Shown one piece after another: positions 34,341-44,540 of a stretch of 64,000 nt of DNA. Every line of letters begins with the position of its first letter. Position 1 is the first letter of the stretch. The stretch comes from Lentinula raphanica (Eukaryota > Basidiomycota > Agaricomycetes > Agaricales > Omphalotaceae), in contig JANVFP010000015.1 of NCBI GenBank assembly GCA_027919835.1, positions 992,001-1,056,000 of the forward strand. The letters are read 5' to 3'. The notes under the pieces were generated by a model. That model was given only the letters and a program-made list of their open reading frames with translations. It was not told where the DNA came from and did no database searches. The translations under genes were made by a program, and so were the position numbers.

Positions 34341-35484
34341 TCAAGTTCGACTCCCTCCTCTCCTTCCCTGAGTCCGACTTCCTCCTCCTCTTCTTCGCTT
34401 CCTACCCCCTCCTCTTCTTCCCCTTCCTGTCCTCCTCTTCCCGGCGTCCTTCCTCTTCCCTTTCGACTCATCCCTGTCCTTCTCTTCCTTCTCTTTCAAC
34501 TCCCTCTCCATCTCTTCCACCTTCGCAAACATCGAGTTCCGGTTCTCTTTCTCCGAGTTCGATTGCTCCCATCCTGACTCTGGGTCCTCCCGCTTCAATT
34601 CTTCTCCTATCTCTTTCAGCTTTCTTTCAGTTTTCTGCAAGAAATCCAATTGCGAAGTGAACGTTGTCTTCTCAGTTTCTTCCCACATTCTGTTTATGAC
34701 TTGTCCCTTCTCAAAATGAAATTTGAGGGTCCCAATAGGAAGACCACCCTGTGGAGTAGCGCGTCCAGGACTGATTGTCATGCTTCCAGTGCTATCCCTC
34801 TTAGCAAAACGGCCTGCAACGTTGTGTCCGATCTGGAGACCCACGACTCGCTGTGAGTTCCACCTGCTATGATGTTGTTTCCCTTTAAGCAGTTGACCAT
34901 TTTGATACATGGCGACAAAGTAAACAGCTGATTTGGTGGTGAGACCACTGTTGCAGATTGAAATTATGAAAAACGTACGAAAGTCTATCACCTGCTCCTT
35001 GGAGGGGAGCTTAAAAGCAGTGGGGGAGGAAGCTTTTACTGCAGCTGGCCACCAGAAGACGTCAGACATCATGTAACAAGTACAAAGATGGAGGGGACAT
35101 ACAGGAACCAGGTGGAACTGACCCAGGAGCAGGAGCGTACCCAGGAGCAGAAGCATACCCAGGAGCAACAGAAGTGTACCCAAGAGCAGCACGAGTGTGC
35201 CCAGGAACATACCCAGAGCCAACAGGAGCGTACCCAGGAGCAGAATAATACCGACGAGTATCAGCGGACCCAGTATCAGCATACCCAGAGGGAGTACGAG
35301 CAGCATACCCAGGAGCAGGACCGGACCCAGAATCAAAAGCAGGCGGCCCAGAGGCAGGAGCGGACTCAGAGGCACCAGAAGAGCCTGTTCCGGGAGGGAT
35401 ACCAGGTATAAATGGTGGAGCCATGAGAACAGGCCTAAGGAGGAGAATCGCAGGTAGCAAACGCAAGAAAGACAGCAAAGCCAT
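34341..35484 (-). CDS. Family F secreted protein F3 (basic tail)
   Basis: Exon 1 encodes MALLSFLRLLPAILLLRPV and a long Pro/Gly/Tyr/Ser-rich stretch (PGYAPAPGS-type repeats). Exon 2 (LKASSPTAFKLPSKEQ) joins in phase 1 to the domain: VYFVAMYQNG, VVGLQIGHNVAGRFA, MTISPGRA, PIGTLKFHFEKGQ, FTSQLDFLQKTERKL and SGWEQSNSEKEN. The tail is first Glu/Lys-rich (EEMERELKEKEEKDRDE), then strongly basic (KGKRKDAGKRRTGRGRR and further RG runs) up to the stop at 34341. The basic tail looks like a nuclear-localisation or RNA-binding segment, odd in a protein with a signal-like leader. Confidence 0.62.
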
Positions 35485-36110
35485 GATTGTTCTTGTCAGG
35501 TCGGGCCTTGTGAGAGTGAAGATTGCGACTGAAGAGAAAAAGTTGGAATTAGCCGCTCAATGTTACTCGGAAAGGTTTGCAAATGAACAGTGCGAACATT
35601 AGTAAAATTCTTCGAAGGGATATTGAAGCGTGTGTGTGCTGTGTGAAGAGCTTTTGATTGCAAACTGAGAATAGAATAAGAATCCGTTAGACGATAACTC
35701 GATTAGCTGGAACATCATGATATACTCACAAAACCAGCGTACAACTGCCAGGGAGGCCAGCAAAATTGCGCAGTGAGTAACGGTCCACGACGCGGATATG
35801 AGATTAGTGCGTACCGAACCAGCGTTGATACTAAAGACGAAAGAATGTTTAAAGTGAGCATCGAGGGGATCGGCAGAAAAGAAAAATCGACCTACCGAAT
35901 GATGATGAAAGGGCGCAGTGAGAGACAGTGGGGTTTTTTACGGACTCTTAAGTACGCTTGCTGTAAGAAAAATTTTCTGAGCTATTAAGGCTGCTACTCT
36001 GTGGCATTCCGTAACGGATCAGATCGCAAGATGAGTTGCAGCGGCAATACGCGTAACCTCTTGAGAATATATAGTTCTCAGCTTTCATCAGAAGGACGAT
36101 GGCGCCAAGG
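35485..36110 (-). promoter_or_regulatory. Family F promoter and leader block, upstream of F3
   Basis: Close match to the F1 block: agcgttgatactaaagac, ccgaatgatgatgaaaggg, TATA-like ggggttttttacgg, cttaagtacgcttgctgtaag and gctattaaggctgct. Similarity to the F4 upstream region extends to about 36110 (ggacgatggcgccaag). Confidence 0.55.
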
Positions 36111-36159
36111 AGTTCTTGACGTCAAGGCAACCACGACCACAAATTTTCTGAGGACCCAG

Positions 36160-36262
36160 CCGGATTTGGGAGGATTTAGGCGAGAGGATGACGGAGTACG
36201 AGATGCGAACTGGTACAAAGCCAGAAAGCCGGTTGAGGGGTGACTTGGCTGTAAACATAAGA
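36160..36262 (-). pseudogene. NPY1 5' fragment, relic 2
   Basis: On the minus strand CACCCCTCAACCGGCTTTC-TGGCTT matches the NPY1 start region (parent CGCCCCTCAACCGGCTTTCC) and, about 45 bases later, CCTCCCAAATCCGGCTGGGTCC matches the parent PKSRWI codons. The frame is destroyed by a deletion and a stop. It sits between the F3 upstream block and the 3' end of the Ulp1-like gene. Confidence 0.65.
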
Positions 36263-36373
36263 GTCTGTTATCATACAAGTTCTCATTGTTAGAACTTAGA
36301 AGAGAATAGTGTCATTCGACCTCTATTTAATAAGTTACTTGGGAGATTTCGGGAGGTCTTACTGAGGATGTAA

Positions 36374-37741
36374 TCAGTCTGTCCTCAGTTTTGAGCGACC
36401 GATTTCCCAAATCATCCGTCTACGCAGATAAGGTATATCGTCTTGGCTGAAGTTGAACGTCTCCTCACCACGGGATAGGCATTCGAGGAACTGGCAGGTG
36501 AATACTCCACAATCATCTCCATTTTCTTGTTGTGGGGTAGAGTCCTGTTCAACAGAGTCAGGACAACTTCCGAAGCATCAAGTTTATTGACACAGACCTT
36601 TGAGACATAATCTTCCCAACCGGTGAAATCAAAAGGTGCCTTCCTCTTATCACGATGCTCGGCATCTAGGTAATCTCGTAGGCCCTGGTCGAGAATGTTA
36701 ACAGCAAGCACAAATCTTCTGGAACAGATGAACTTTACTTTGAACACCGCAGACCTATCGAAAGACATGCTGTCGTATGACTCTAATCGTTGTTTTCGGA
36801 AGTTGATGGCCGCAGCAGTCCAATGAATGTTATTGTGGTTCACCGGTATAAGCACGACGTCCTTGGAAAATATGTCAACCTGGGATCAGATATGAGCGAA
36901 AGTCGTGAGCGTTGTTTGATATATATATGACCAACCTTCTTCGTCCACCTCGCCAACCGGCCCTTCTCATAACCATCCCGGCTCAGCTTCTCCCAGAAAA
37001 ACGTGGAGAAATAATGCACGTCCAAAATCTGAGACTCCTTCGCAGTGAAATCTTCGTTCGTCTCGTTACTCCTGTTCTCCTTGGCATCGTTCGAACGACC
37101 CATAATCAGCGCCCCGTAGAAGTTGATGATTTCATCGTTCAACCAGCCGCCGGGTTTCAATCTGGCCAGATCCTTGTCTGACACCTGCTCTTTTGCGTAT
37201 CTGGAGACTACGCCGGACTGCTTCAAGAGGGAGTCCACTTCTGCTTCGTCTTCGTCAGAGAGCGAGGATGGAAGAGGGGTATGTTGAGGTCGGAGATATT
37301 GGTCGATGATATTGTCTTTGGAAGGCTGTCGGAGGATAAGACCATTGAGCATAGGATTTTCGTACGTAGCCATGCGGTGGCACTCACGATCTGTCCCCAC
37401 ACTTTGGACTCGTCGACTTCGATATTTCCTACAGGGAAAAACCCTTCACGTTCAGGTTGAGTACCATCGCTGGGACTAAGTGATATCTCTTCCTTGGGGG
37501 TCTCCGTAGCAAGATATCGTTTGAAGGAAATCTCCGTACTATAATCAGGATCAGTTGTATCTATTTAAAAAAACCAAGCGCAATGAGTGTCGAACACGTA
37601 TCGAGAAAATGGAGACATACTGATAGCAGGAGCATTTGGAGCTATGGGAGCAGCTGGGGCCACAGGAAAAGTCAGAGCCAAGAAGACAGGCCCAAGGAGA
37701 AAGACCGCAGGTAGTAGACGCAAGAACGATAGCACAGCCAT
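36374..37741 (-). CDS. Chimeric gene: family F leader exon + Ulp1-type SUMO protease
   Basis: Exon 1 (37741-37621) encodes an F-type leader (MAVLSFLRLLPAVFLLGPV) and a Pro/Ala stretch. A 60 bp GTATGT...TAG intron joins it in phase 1 to the next exon (TTDPDYSTEISFK...). From there the chain leads to the C48 peptidase domain: VSDKDLARLKPGGWLNDEII, FFWEKLS, NHNNIHWTAAAI (catalytic His), LESYDSM (Asp), and after two further introns STPQQENGDDCGVFTCQFLE (Gln and catalytic Cys), LRRRMIWEI, stop at 36374. All catalytic residues are present. The usual long nuclear N-terminus of Ulp1 is missing. The predicted product would enter the secretory pathway. The join is a splice prediction, not proven. Confidence 0.65.
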
Positions 37742-38230
37742 GATTTCCCTCGTCAGGTTGGGCCTGTGAGAGGTTATGTGAACAGTGCTGGAGAATTCTT
37801 GATATTATTCATGAGTCAGTAGATCCGAAAGCTTGGAAAGGAACGATGCGCACAGTGAGTGACGTTCTTGAAGGGGAATGTCAATGCGTATGAGTTGTGA
37901 AAAGCTTTGATTGTCTCGGTAGGTACGATGATCTATGAGGATGCTTGAGTTGAAGGTGAGCATTGGGCGAAACATTTGAGAGAAAACAACTTACCGAATG
38001 ATTATGAGAAGTCCCTGAGTACGTTGAATATCAACGAGTCTCCGAAGATCAGATAGCGGGGACTGAGCGGGGAGTTGTATCGATTCTCAGTCACGTAGGT
38101 TCAATATAAAGAGCTCCTCTGAGCTATTTAGGCTGCAATCGGATGTTGTATCAGGTCGTATCGGATCAGGTTGCGTTATTCACTATTATTCATCATATGC
38201 GGATAATTTCTCGGATGTTGAAAAGCTAAC
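37742..38230 (-). promoter_or_regulatory. Family F-type promoter upstream of the Ulp1 chimera
   Basis: Shares the F block landmarks in the same order: ttaccgaatgattatgagaag, a gatcagatagcgggg stretch, a TATA-like caatataaagagc, and ctgagctatttaggctgca. This places the SUMO protease domain under an F-type promoter, supporting the chimera independently of the leader exon. Confidence 0.5.
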
Positions 38231-38299
38231 CCATCTTTCATCGACAGACGCAGTAACATAACGTCTCATAACGTACGAGTGGGAGAGATTCTGACAAAG

Positions 38300-38460
38300 T
38301 ACAACGGGCGTCGAAACTGGCAAGATGTAGATGAGAGCCGAGACTTGGGAAGGAGGATGATGAATGATGGCGTTGAATACACGGGTGCGGTGAACTGGTC
38401 AAACCAGGAAAGCCCATTGAACTTTGGAGGGCGAATCGCCCGCAAGGGAAATTGTCGTTC
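38300..38460 (-). pseudogene. NPY1 5' fragment, relic 3
   Basis: On the minus strand FNGLSWF, then about 15 residues, then IILLPKSR aligns with the NPY1 N-terminus (LNRLSWL...IVSPKSR) with the same spacing. The upstream ATG region differs and the downstream NPY1 exons are absent. It lies just left of SDE2 copy 4. Confidence 0.62.
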
Positions 38461-38622
38461 GGATTGGGCAGGAGAAGTTCTGTAGAGGAACTGGAAGAAA
38501 AAAGCGAGCTCCTCATTGGACAACAGGATTCACCAGTTCAGATACGGCACAAGTAGTGATGAAAACAACGAAGCAGCACTCTTCTGGCATTCTTCACATC
38601 GATCCATGATCAACTCCTACAG

Positions 38623-39047
38623 CCTCCATTCGCCCACCAGACACAACAGCAGTCGTTGCCGCTAACAGTTTCGAAGACCCGTTCACTTTAACAGGGTCCG
38701 ATGAGAGCTTGGTCTTGTGTCTTGTCGTTCTTCTTGTTCTTCAGAAACCCTAGGCACCAATGATAAACAACGCAATTGATCATTCAACGAAATGAGTCGG
38801 CGGTAAAGGCGGATTCGGGTCTCAGCTTCGTGTGACGAGTGGTGTTCGTGTTCATCGGTGGTTGAAGATAAGGAGAAGGTTGAGTACCACTGGAGTGAGT
38901 GGAGAGGATTAAGCCAGATGAAGGGAGGAGGGGATATTTCGCGTTGAGAAGAGGAAGGAGGTCTGATAGACGAGTGGATGAGGGTGGAGCTGCGAGTGAG
39001 AGAGTACCGAAGGGAGCGAAGAAAGAGACGAGGACGTTGGTAATCAT
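38623..39047 (-). pseudogene. SDE2 copy 4 (internal deletion)
   Basis: The first exon starts [19 protein letters not shown] and is intact to about LILSTHSSGTQP. After that a deletion removes the rest of the ubiquitin-like fold, the Gly-Gly site and exon 2, and the frame ends at SFR-stop. The Lys-rich last exon remains, at about 38630-38755, with the TAVVSGGRMEAVGV-type ending region recognisable. The leader, including the upstream MSKNEEEIVG frame and splice sites, is almost identical to that of the intact gene. Confidence 0.75.
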
Positions 39048-39576
39048 GGTGGTTGTGGTAGAAGATAAGTTGACCGTCAAAGCTGTGCAAACTTCTGGAA
39101 TCCTGACAAAAGTACTTACCCACGATCTCTTCTTCGTTCTTCGACATAGTGAACACTACTGCAGCAAAGAATAATCTTCAAAGCTTTAAGCTTTAAATTT
39201 CAAGCTTCAAGCTCAAGTCCAAGTCCAAGTCCAAGTCATAATCGTAGCTTTCTTAAAAGAGCGCAAGGCAATCGCACTCAATTAAGAACGTACATACACA
39301 CTCGATGCTCAGTGCTGCTTATTACAGATCCACAATCAGTCACTATTAGGCATGCATAACGCTTTCACGCAGTTGCAAATAACCAAGATCTAGGGCAGGT
39401 CAAGGGGAACAAGTAACGTCAAAGCAACCACAACCATCAATTGCAATACCAGCTTCTTGCCAGATAGTACAGCAAACACATCCGAGAAAGAAAAACTAGG
39501 TGTTCCGAACCTGTTCCTTCAATTTCAACTCCCTCCTCTCCTCTCCTTCCGGCTCCAGGCTTCTCTCCTTCACTTC
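39048..39576. repeat. SDE2 leader / F4 3' flank, near-identical to 26.6-27.1 kb
   Basis: Bases 39105-39410 repeat 26690-26990 with few differences, the closest pair of non-coding duplicates in the window. It includes cgtagctttcttaaaagagcgcaaggcaat, which is present in both. A short tandem run of caagtc repeats lies at about 39205-39235. Confidence 0.75.
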
Positions 39577-40584
39577 CTACTCCCTCCTCCTCTTCGCCTC
39601 GCTCTCGCTCTCAGCCTCGCTCTCTCTCTCAGCCTTGCTCTCTCTCTCAGCCTTGCTCTCTCTCTCAGCCTCCCCCTCTCTCTCAGCCTCCCTCTGTCTC
39701 TTCTTCTTCTCCCTGTATCTCTTCGCCCACTTCTTTTTCCTCTTCGCTTTGTTCTCTGCCAACTCCTTCTCCATCTCCATGTTCCACTCTTTCTCCATCT
39801 CCAAGTTCCACTCCTTCTCCTCCATCTCTGTCACCCTCGTAAACATCAACTTCAGATCCGCTTTCTCCGCGTCCGATTGTTCCCATCCTAACTCTGGGTT
39901 TCCCCGCTTTAATTCTTCTCCTAGCTCTTCCAACTTTCCTTCTGCTGTCTGCAAAAAGTCCAATCGCGAAATGAACATCGCCCCATGAAGTTCTTCCCAC
40001 ATTCTATCTAGTGCCGATGTCTCCACAGATAGAACTTTGAGCTTTCCTATAAGAACACCATCTGGAGCGTTTTTGTCTCCAAGAACAACTTTTATGCTCC
40101 TATCAGGGTCCCTCTGAGCATAATGCCCTGGAACGGAATTTCCGATCGAAAATCCCACATCTACTAGTTTGGGATCCCGCGTATGTTTATGGTCGGTCCA
40201 CGTCTTCGGCTCGAGACAGGTTGGGCCGGTAAGTAAAACCGGGTTTTGACCTGCTGTCCGACGAGTCGCGACGACGAAGAAGACGGCTGGTTTCAAGACA
40301 GTGAGTTCCACTGTTGTAGATTAGAAATGAAGAAGACGGACGAAGTTCTATCACCATTGGCACCATAGGAACTTTGACTACGGCAGGCCCTAAGAGATGT
40401 CAGACATTTCATGAGTATATAGATGGAGGAGACGTACGGGGTCTAGCCGGGGGTCTAGCAGGAGACGGAGGGGGTCTACCAGGATAAGGATTGGGAGCGA
40501 TAGGTCTGAACGGCGGAGGAGCCATGAGAACAGGCCTAAGGAGCAGAATCGCAGAAAGTAAACGCAAAAAGATAACAAAGCCAT
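39577..40584 (-). pseudogene. Family F gene F4 (leader frameshift, coiled-coil tail)
   Basis: The domain exon is open and typical: VFFVVATRR, VDVGFSIGNS, VLIGKLKVLS, FISRLDFLQTAEGKL and LGWEQSDAEK, followed by a long Glu/Lys/Arg tail with (E)AERESKAERES repeats, predicted coiled coil. Exon 2 (RPAVVKVPMVPMVIEL) joins in phase 1. In exon 1 one base is missing after MALLSF, so the leader reads CVYFLRFCSLG instead of LRLL and the correct frame is lost. Unless this is a sequencing error, the leader and domain cannot be translated together, so it is marked as a probable recent pseudogene. Confidence 0.55.
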
Positions 40585-41365
40585 GATTTCTCTTGTCAGG
40601 TCGAGCCTTGTGAAAGTGAAGAATCTGAAGATTGAGACTGAAGAGAAGAAGTGGTCATGAGCCACTCAATGTTACGAAGGGTTGTAAAAGAACAATGCGA
40701 ACACTAGTGAACGTCCTCGAAGGGATATTATTCAAGTGTGTGTGTGCTGTGTGAAGAGCTTTTGAGTGCAAACTGAGAATAAGAAATCGTCAGCCGATAA
40801 CTCGATCAGCTTGAAAATATCACGATATACTCACAAAACCAGCGTACAACTAGGGAGGGGGGAGATAAATCGCACGGTGAGTAACGTTCCATGACGCGGA
40901 TATGAGATTAGTGCATACCGAGCCAGCGTTGATACTGAAGACAACGAAAGGTTGGAAGTGAGCATCGGCCAGGGGATGAGGATCGGTCGAGAAGGAAAAT
41001 CGACTTACCGAATGATGGTGAAAGGACGGAGTGAACCTCTGACTATCAGATAGAGAGGGGTTTTTATGGATTCTCGTGTACGCTTACTGTAAGAAATTTT
41101 TCTGAGCTGTTATGGCTGCTATTTTGTGGCTTCCCGTATCGGATCAGATCGTAAGATGAGTTGCAGCGGCAATACCGCATGCGCATAATCTCTTGAGAAT
41201 ATAATAATAATATATAATCCTCAGCTTTCATCATTGAAGGACGACGGCGTCGAAGAGTTTTTGACGTCAACTCAATGCAACTACAACCATCGATTGCAAT
41301 TCCAGCTTCTGGGTACAACGACAACATCCGGTAGAAAGAGTATCGTCAAGTTCGAGCCTTTTGCT
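40585..41365 (-). promoter_or_regulatory. Family F promoter and leader block, upstream of F4
   Basis: Contains agcgttgatactgaagac, ttaccgaatgatggtgaaagga, TATA-like ggggtttttatgg, gtacgcttactgtaag and gctgttatggctgct, matching the F1 and F3 blocks, then the 3' flank of F5. Confidence 0.5.
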
Positions 41366-42193
41366 TCAATCCCTTCCCTCCGACTTCCTAGGTGACATAT
41401 AGCTCACTCGCCCAAACAGAAAGTTCTGAAACTCTTTCTCTACACCCAATTGCTCCCATCTAAACACCTTTTCTGCTCTCTCCAAAAATTCCAGCTGCGA
41501 GGCAAAGCCAGGATTCTCCGAGTACATCTCTATTTCTTTCCACCTGCTGCTGAGTGCAGGCTTCCCGGGATGTTGTCTGAGAGTTCCTATAGAGATGGCT
41601 TGTTTTCCTGCAACACTCTCACCAGAAATGATCGATATATTTCCGTCAGTGGTCCTTGTGGCATAATAGCCCTTCTCACTGCCCCCAATCTGCAAACCCA
41701 CTGCATCTATGTCTGAGAGCGTCCCTTTGGCCCACGTCGTTGATAAGCCATATTCATCATCCTTAAGCGGGATCCCCTTTCGCTTGGCAACAAAGAAAAC
41801 GGCTGGTTTGGAAGTGAGACATCTGTGGATTCAAACAATGTAAAAGACATACGAATCTCAAGAACTTTGCCTGTGAGGGGCTGATGTCAGACATGTATCC
41901 TCGGAGTACACAAATGTAGTAGCCTGTAGGATACGTACGAGAATCAAGCGGAGCTGTAGACGAGGAGCCTGGAGGCGCAACAAAATGTCAGATATGTATC
42001 AATACAAAGATGAAGGAGATGTAGATGAAGGAGACGTACTGATACTCATACCAGGCTGAACGGACCCAGAGGGGTGACTAGTGATAGCAGGAGCAGGCTT
42101 GGGAGCGATAGGAACATACGGGGCTGGAGCCATGTAAACACGCCCAAAGAGCAGAATCGCAGGTAGCAAACGCAGAATATATTGGAAAGCCAT
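41366..42193 (-). CDS. Family F secreted protein F5 (diverged member)
   Basis: Exon 1 encodes the leader MAFQYILRLLPAILLFGRV and a Pro/Ala/Ser stretch. Two short exons (SSSTAPLDS and RKVLEI) join in phase 1 to the domain: AVFFVAKRKGIPLKDDEYG, VGLQIGGSEKGYYATRT, NISIISGE, ISIGTLRQHPGKP, FASQLEFLERAEK and FRWEQLGVEKE, ending with SYMSPRKSEGRD at 41366. There is no long charged tail. It is the most diverged member and the last of the array. Confidence 0.6.
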
Positions 42194-43864
42194 GATTTGT
42201 CGGGCTTTGTGAGAGTGAAGATTGCGACTGGAGAGACTTAATGATACGAACTGAGCTTGTAAAGGGCAACGCGTACATTATGAATTTTCCTCGGGGATAT
42301 TGAGGCGTGCAGTGTGCAGTGTGAAAAGCTTTTTCCAAGCGTACAACTAGGGGATGCCAGACAAATTGCTCGGTAAGTAATGGTCCATGGAGATATTCAG
42401 ATTTATGTAGTGCATACCGAACCAGCGTTGATACTAAAGACGCAGGAAAGTTGAAAAGAGTGAGCACTGGGGGAAGCATATGAGAAGGAGACTCGACTGA
42501 CCGAATAATTGTGAAAGGATGTAGTGAAAGTACCAGATAGCGGTCGGGGTTTTTATGTATCCATCGTTCAGGGCATACTGAGATTCCTCTAATGATTTGT
42601 CGTATCTCGTATTGCATCGGATGAATCGCTTGTGATTGGAGCGGATGAAAGGATATTCAACATGGATGATCAAGCTCAAAAGCTATGTGTTCTGAATTCA
42701 TTGCCAGACCGTTGGGGGACAATTGATCCATATCCTGCTGCAAAAAAGAGACTGCAAAGACCTGCGCAGTGCGAAGGAACCATCGGACTTCTGGAAATTC
42801 GTCGAATCAGATTCAGTGAAAGGAGAAACGGGGAATAGCCTGGAATAGCTAGAACTTAGAAGTGACTAGCATCCGTTGCAGCCGGGTGGGAGCCAGTTTC
42901 AGGTTTAGATCCCAATGATAAATTATAATGCTGAAACAGGTTGAGCCCAGTGTTGAGACGGGATTCAACTGGAATTCAAAGGTGAATGATGCGTTGGAGA
43001 ATATTCTGCAATGGCGAGATAGTAACTAGAAAAAGAGTGCAAGAAAGGCTGAGAAAACTAGACCTGAAACGGGAGAATATGGAGAACCTTGACTCTCGAG
43101 GAGAACAAGGCGAACATTTTCCAACGAAGAGAAATTTATGGAATCTTCCTTCACGGGACCGTATCGGTGCACACCTACCACTGTACCAGTGAATTGAAGC
43201 CTATTGAAGCTTGAAATTCCGTATCAAACGAGTGACCGCTGGCGGGGGTAATTATGTTGTGTTGTATGTAGAGCACTGGTAGCCTAGCACAGCACTGAGC
43301 AGCGCACTGCAGCGCACCGGACCATGGTGACCCTATCCTGAGGCTATCCATGGACAGCCGTGGACTCTCGAGTCTCGGATGCTACCAGACGCTTTTCTTC
43401 AGCAATTGGATGACTCGCTCGAGATCTCGAGATCGAAACGCAGAATCGGAACAGCGGAACAGTCTACGCAGAAGTCTACAGATTAAGTCAGAAGGTGGAA
43501 CGGCTGAAAGGTCACATCTCATATCTACTCATAGCGGCAAGTAGAACCAGGTAGAACCCTGTGGAGCCTGAGTAGATCAGTCGTGCTCTACTCAGCTTGC
43601 GCTTATCCGAGAAATGAAATGTCAGTACTCAACGCTGTTCTTGCAAGAATCACACTCACCTTTGCCATTTGCCATTTCCAGTGTCAATGCTGGATCGGTG
43701 AGCGTTTTCATCGAATCACCCAACTTATCGCTCACTGCATGATTTGCTTTTTGCGGGAATAGGTGATAGACATGAATCAAATAAGACTCGAGGAGTCAAT
43801 GTTGTAGAATTGTACACGATACGAATGGTTCTTCAGGGACAACACAATATGTTCTTATCATTAT
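42194..43864. other. F5 promoter block, then gene-poor DNA
   Basis: The first 400 bases contain a shortened F block (agcgttgatactaaagac, ccgaataattgtgaaaggatg). From about 42640 to 43864 no coding exon, RNA gene or repeat family is recognised; a short gc-rich reiteration (gcagcgcactgcagcgcac) lies near 43300. Confidence 0.4.
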
Positions 43865-43872
43865 TTTGTAGT

Positions 43873-44540
43873 AGGGTGCCGTGAATAATTGCTGGCCATG
43901 TTATTAACATGTTAATTCACATTGGCCACTGGGAGGGCCTTTATTAACGTAGTTAATAACATATTATTAACATAAGTGTGAAAAAGCTAATTAACAAGTG
44001 AAAAAGTACTTTGTTAACATGTTAATAACAAATGTAGCTGTGAATGATACAAATTTCATCCCAATTGATACCCTCATTGTCTTGTGTTGTTGCTACTTAG
44101 TACTACACTACAATCTGTAGAAGTAATACTAGACATCAAAATTGAGCTAACTTGAGATTTGGAAATCCACAGTGTACACAAATGCTTTTTCCTCCAGGAA
44201 GTGGTAAAAGGATGCATATTGGTATCATGCAAACTGGCAGGTTATTTTAGATTTTATTTACTGAGGTGTAGTTGAGATTGAGAGTAGTAAGTGAAAAACT
44301 AGTGGTTAAAACACAGGGGAAGTTTTTTGAAGTGAATGGTGTTGAATCCAGGCTATGGGGCACATTCCAGTGGTGTAATTCCCCACTCCAGATGCTGCAT
44401 TTGGCTCTTACAGTGAATCAATTATTAACAATTATTCACATAGGGTTTTTGAGCCCTCTGTTATTAACATGTTATTAACGTGTTATTAACAGTGTTAATT
44501 AACACATGTTAATAAATAATGCATTATTCACGGCACCCTA
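43873..44540. mobile_element. Non-autonomous hAT-type MITE, 668 bp
   Basis: Left end TAGGGTGCCGTGAATAAT and right end ATTATTCACGGCACCCTA are perfect inverted repeats. They are flanked by a perfect 8-base direct repeat, ttttgtag, at 43865-43872 and 44541-44548. An 8-base target duplication is the hallmark of hAT elements. The interior is AT-rich with many palindromic TTATTAACATGTTAATAA-like motifs near both ends, and has no transposase frame. The perfect ends and target site suggest recent insertion. Confidence 0.88.

Noticed and set aside
39577..39700. Alternating charged repeats in the F4 tail as a non-coding microsatellite only
   Set aside because: The repeat continues the open frame of the domain without a stop and keeps codon-level periodicity, so it is better read as coding coiled coil.
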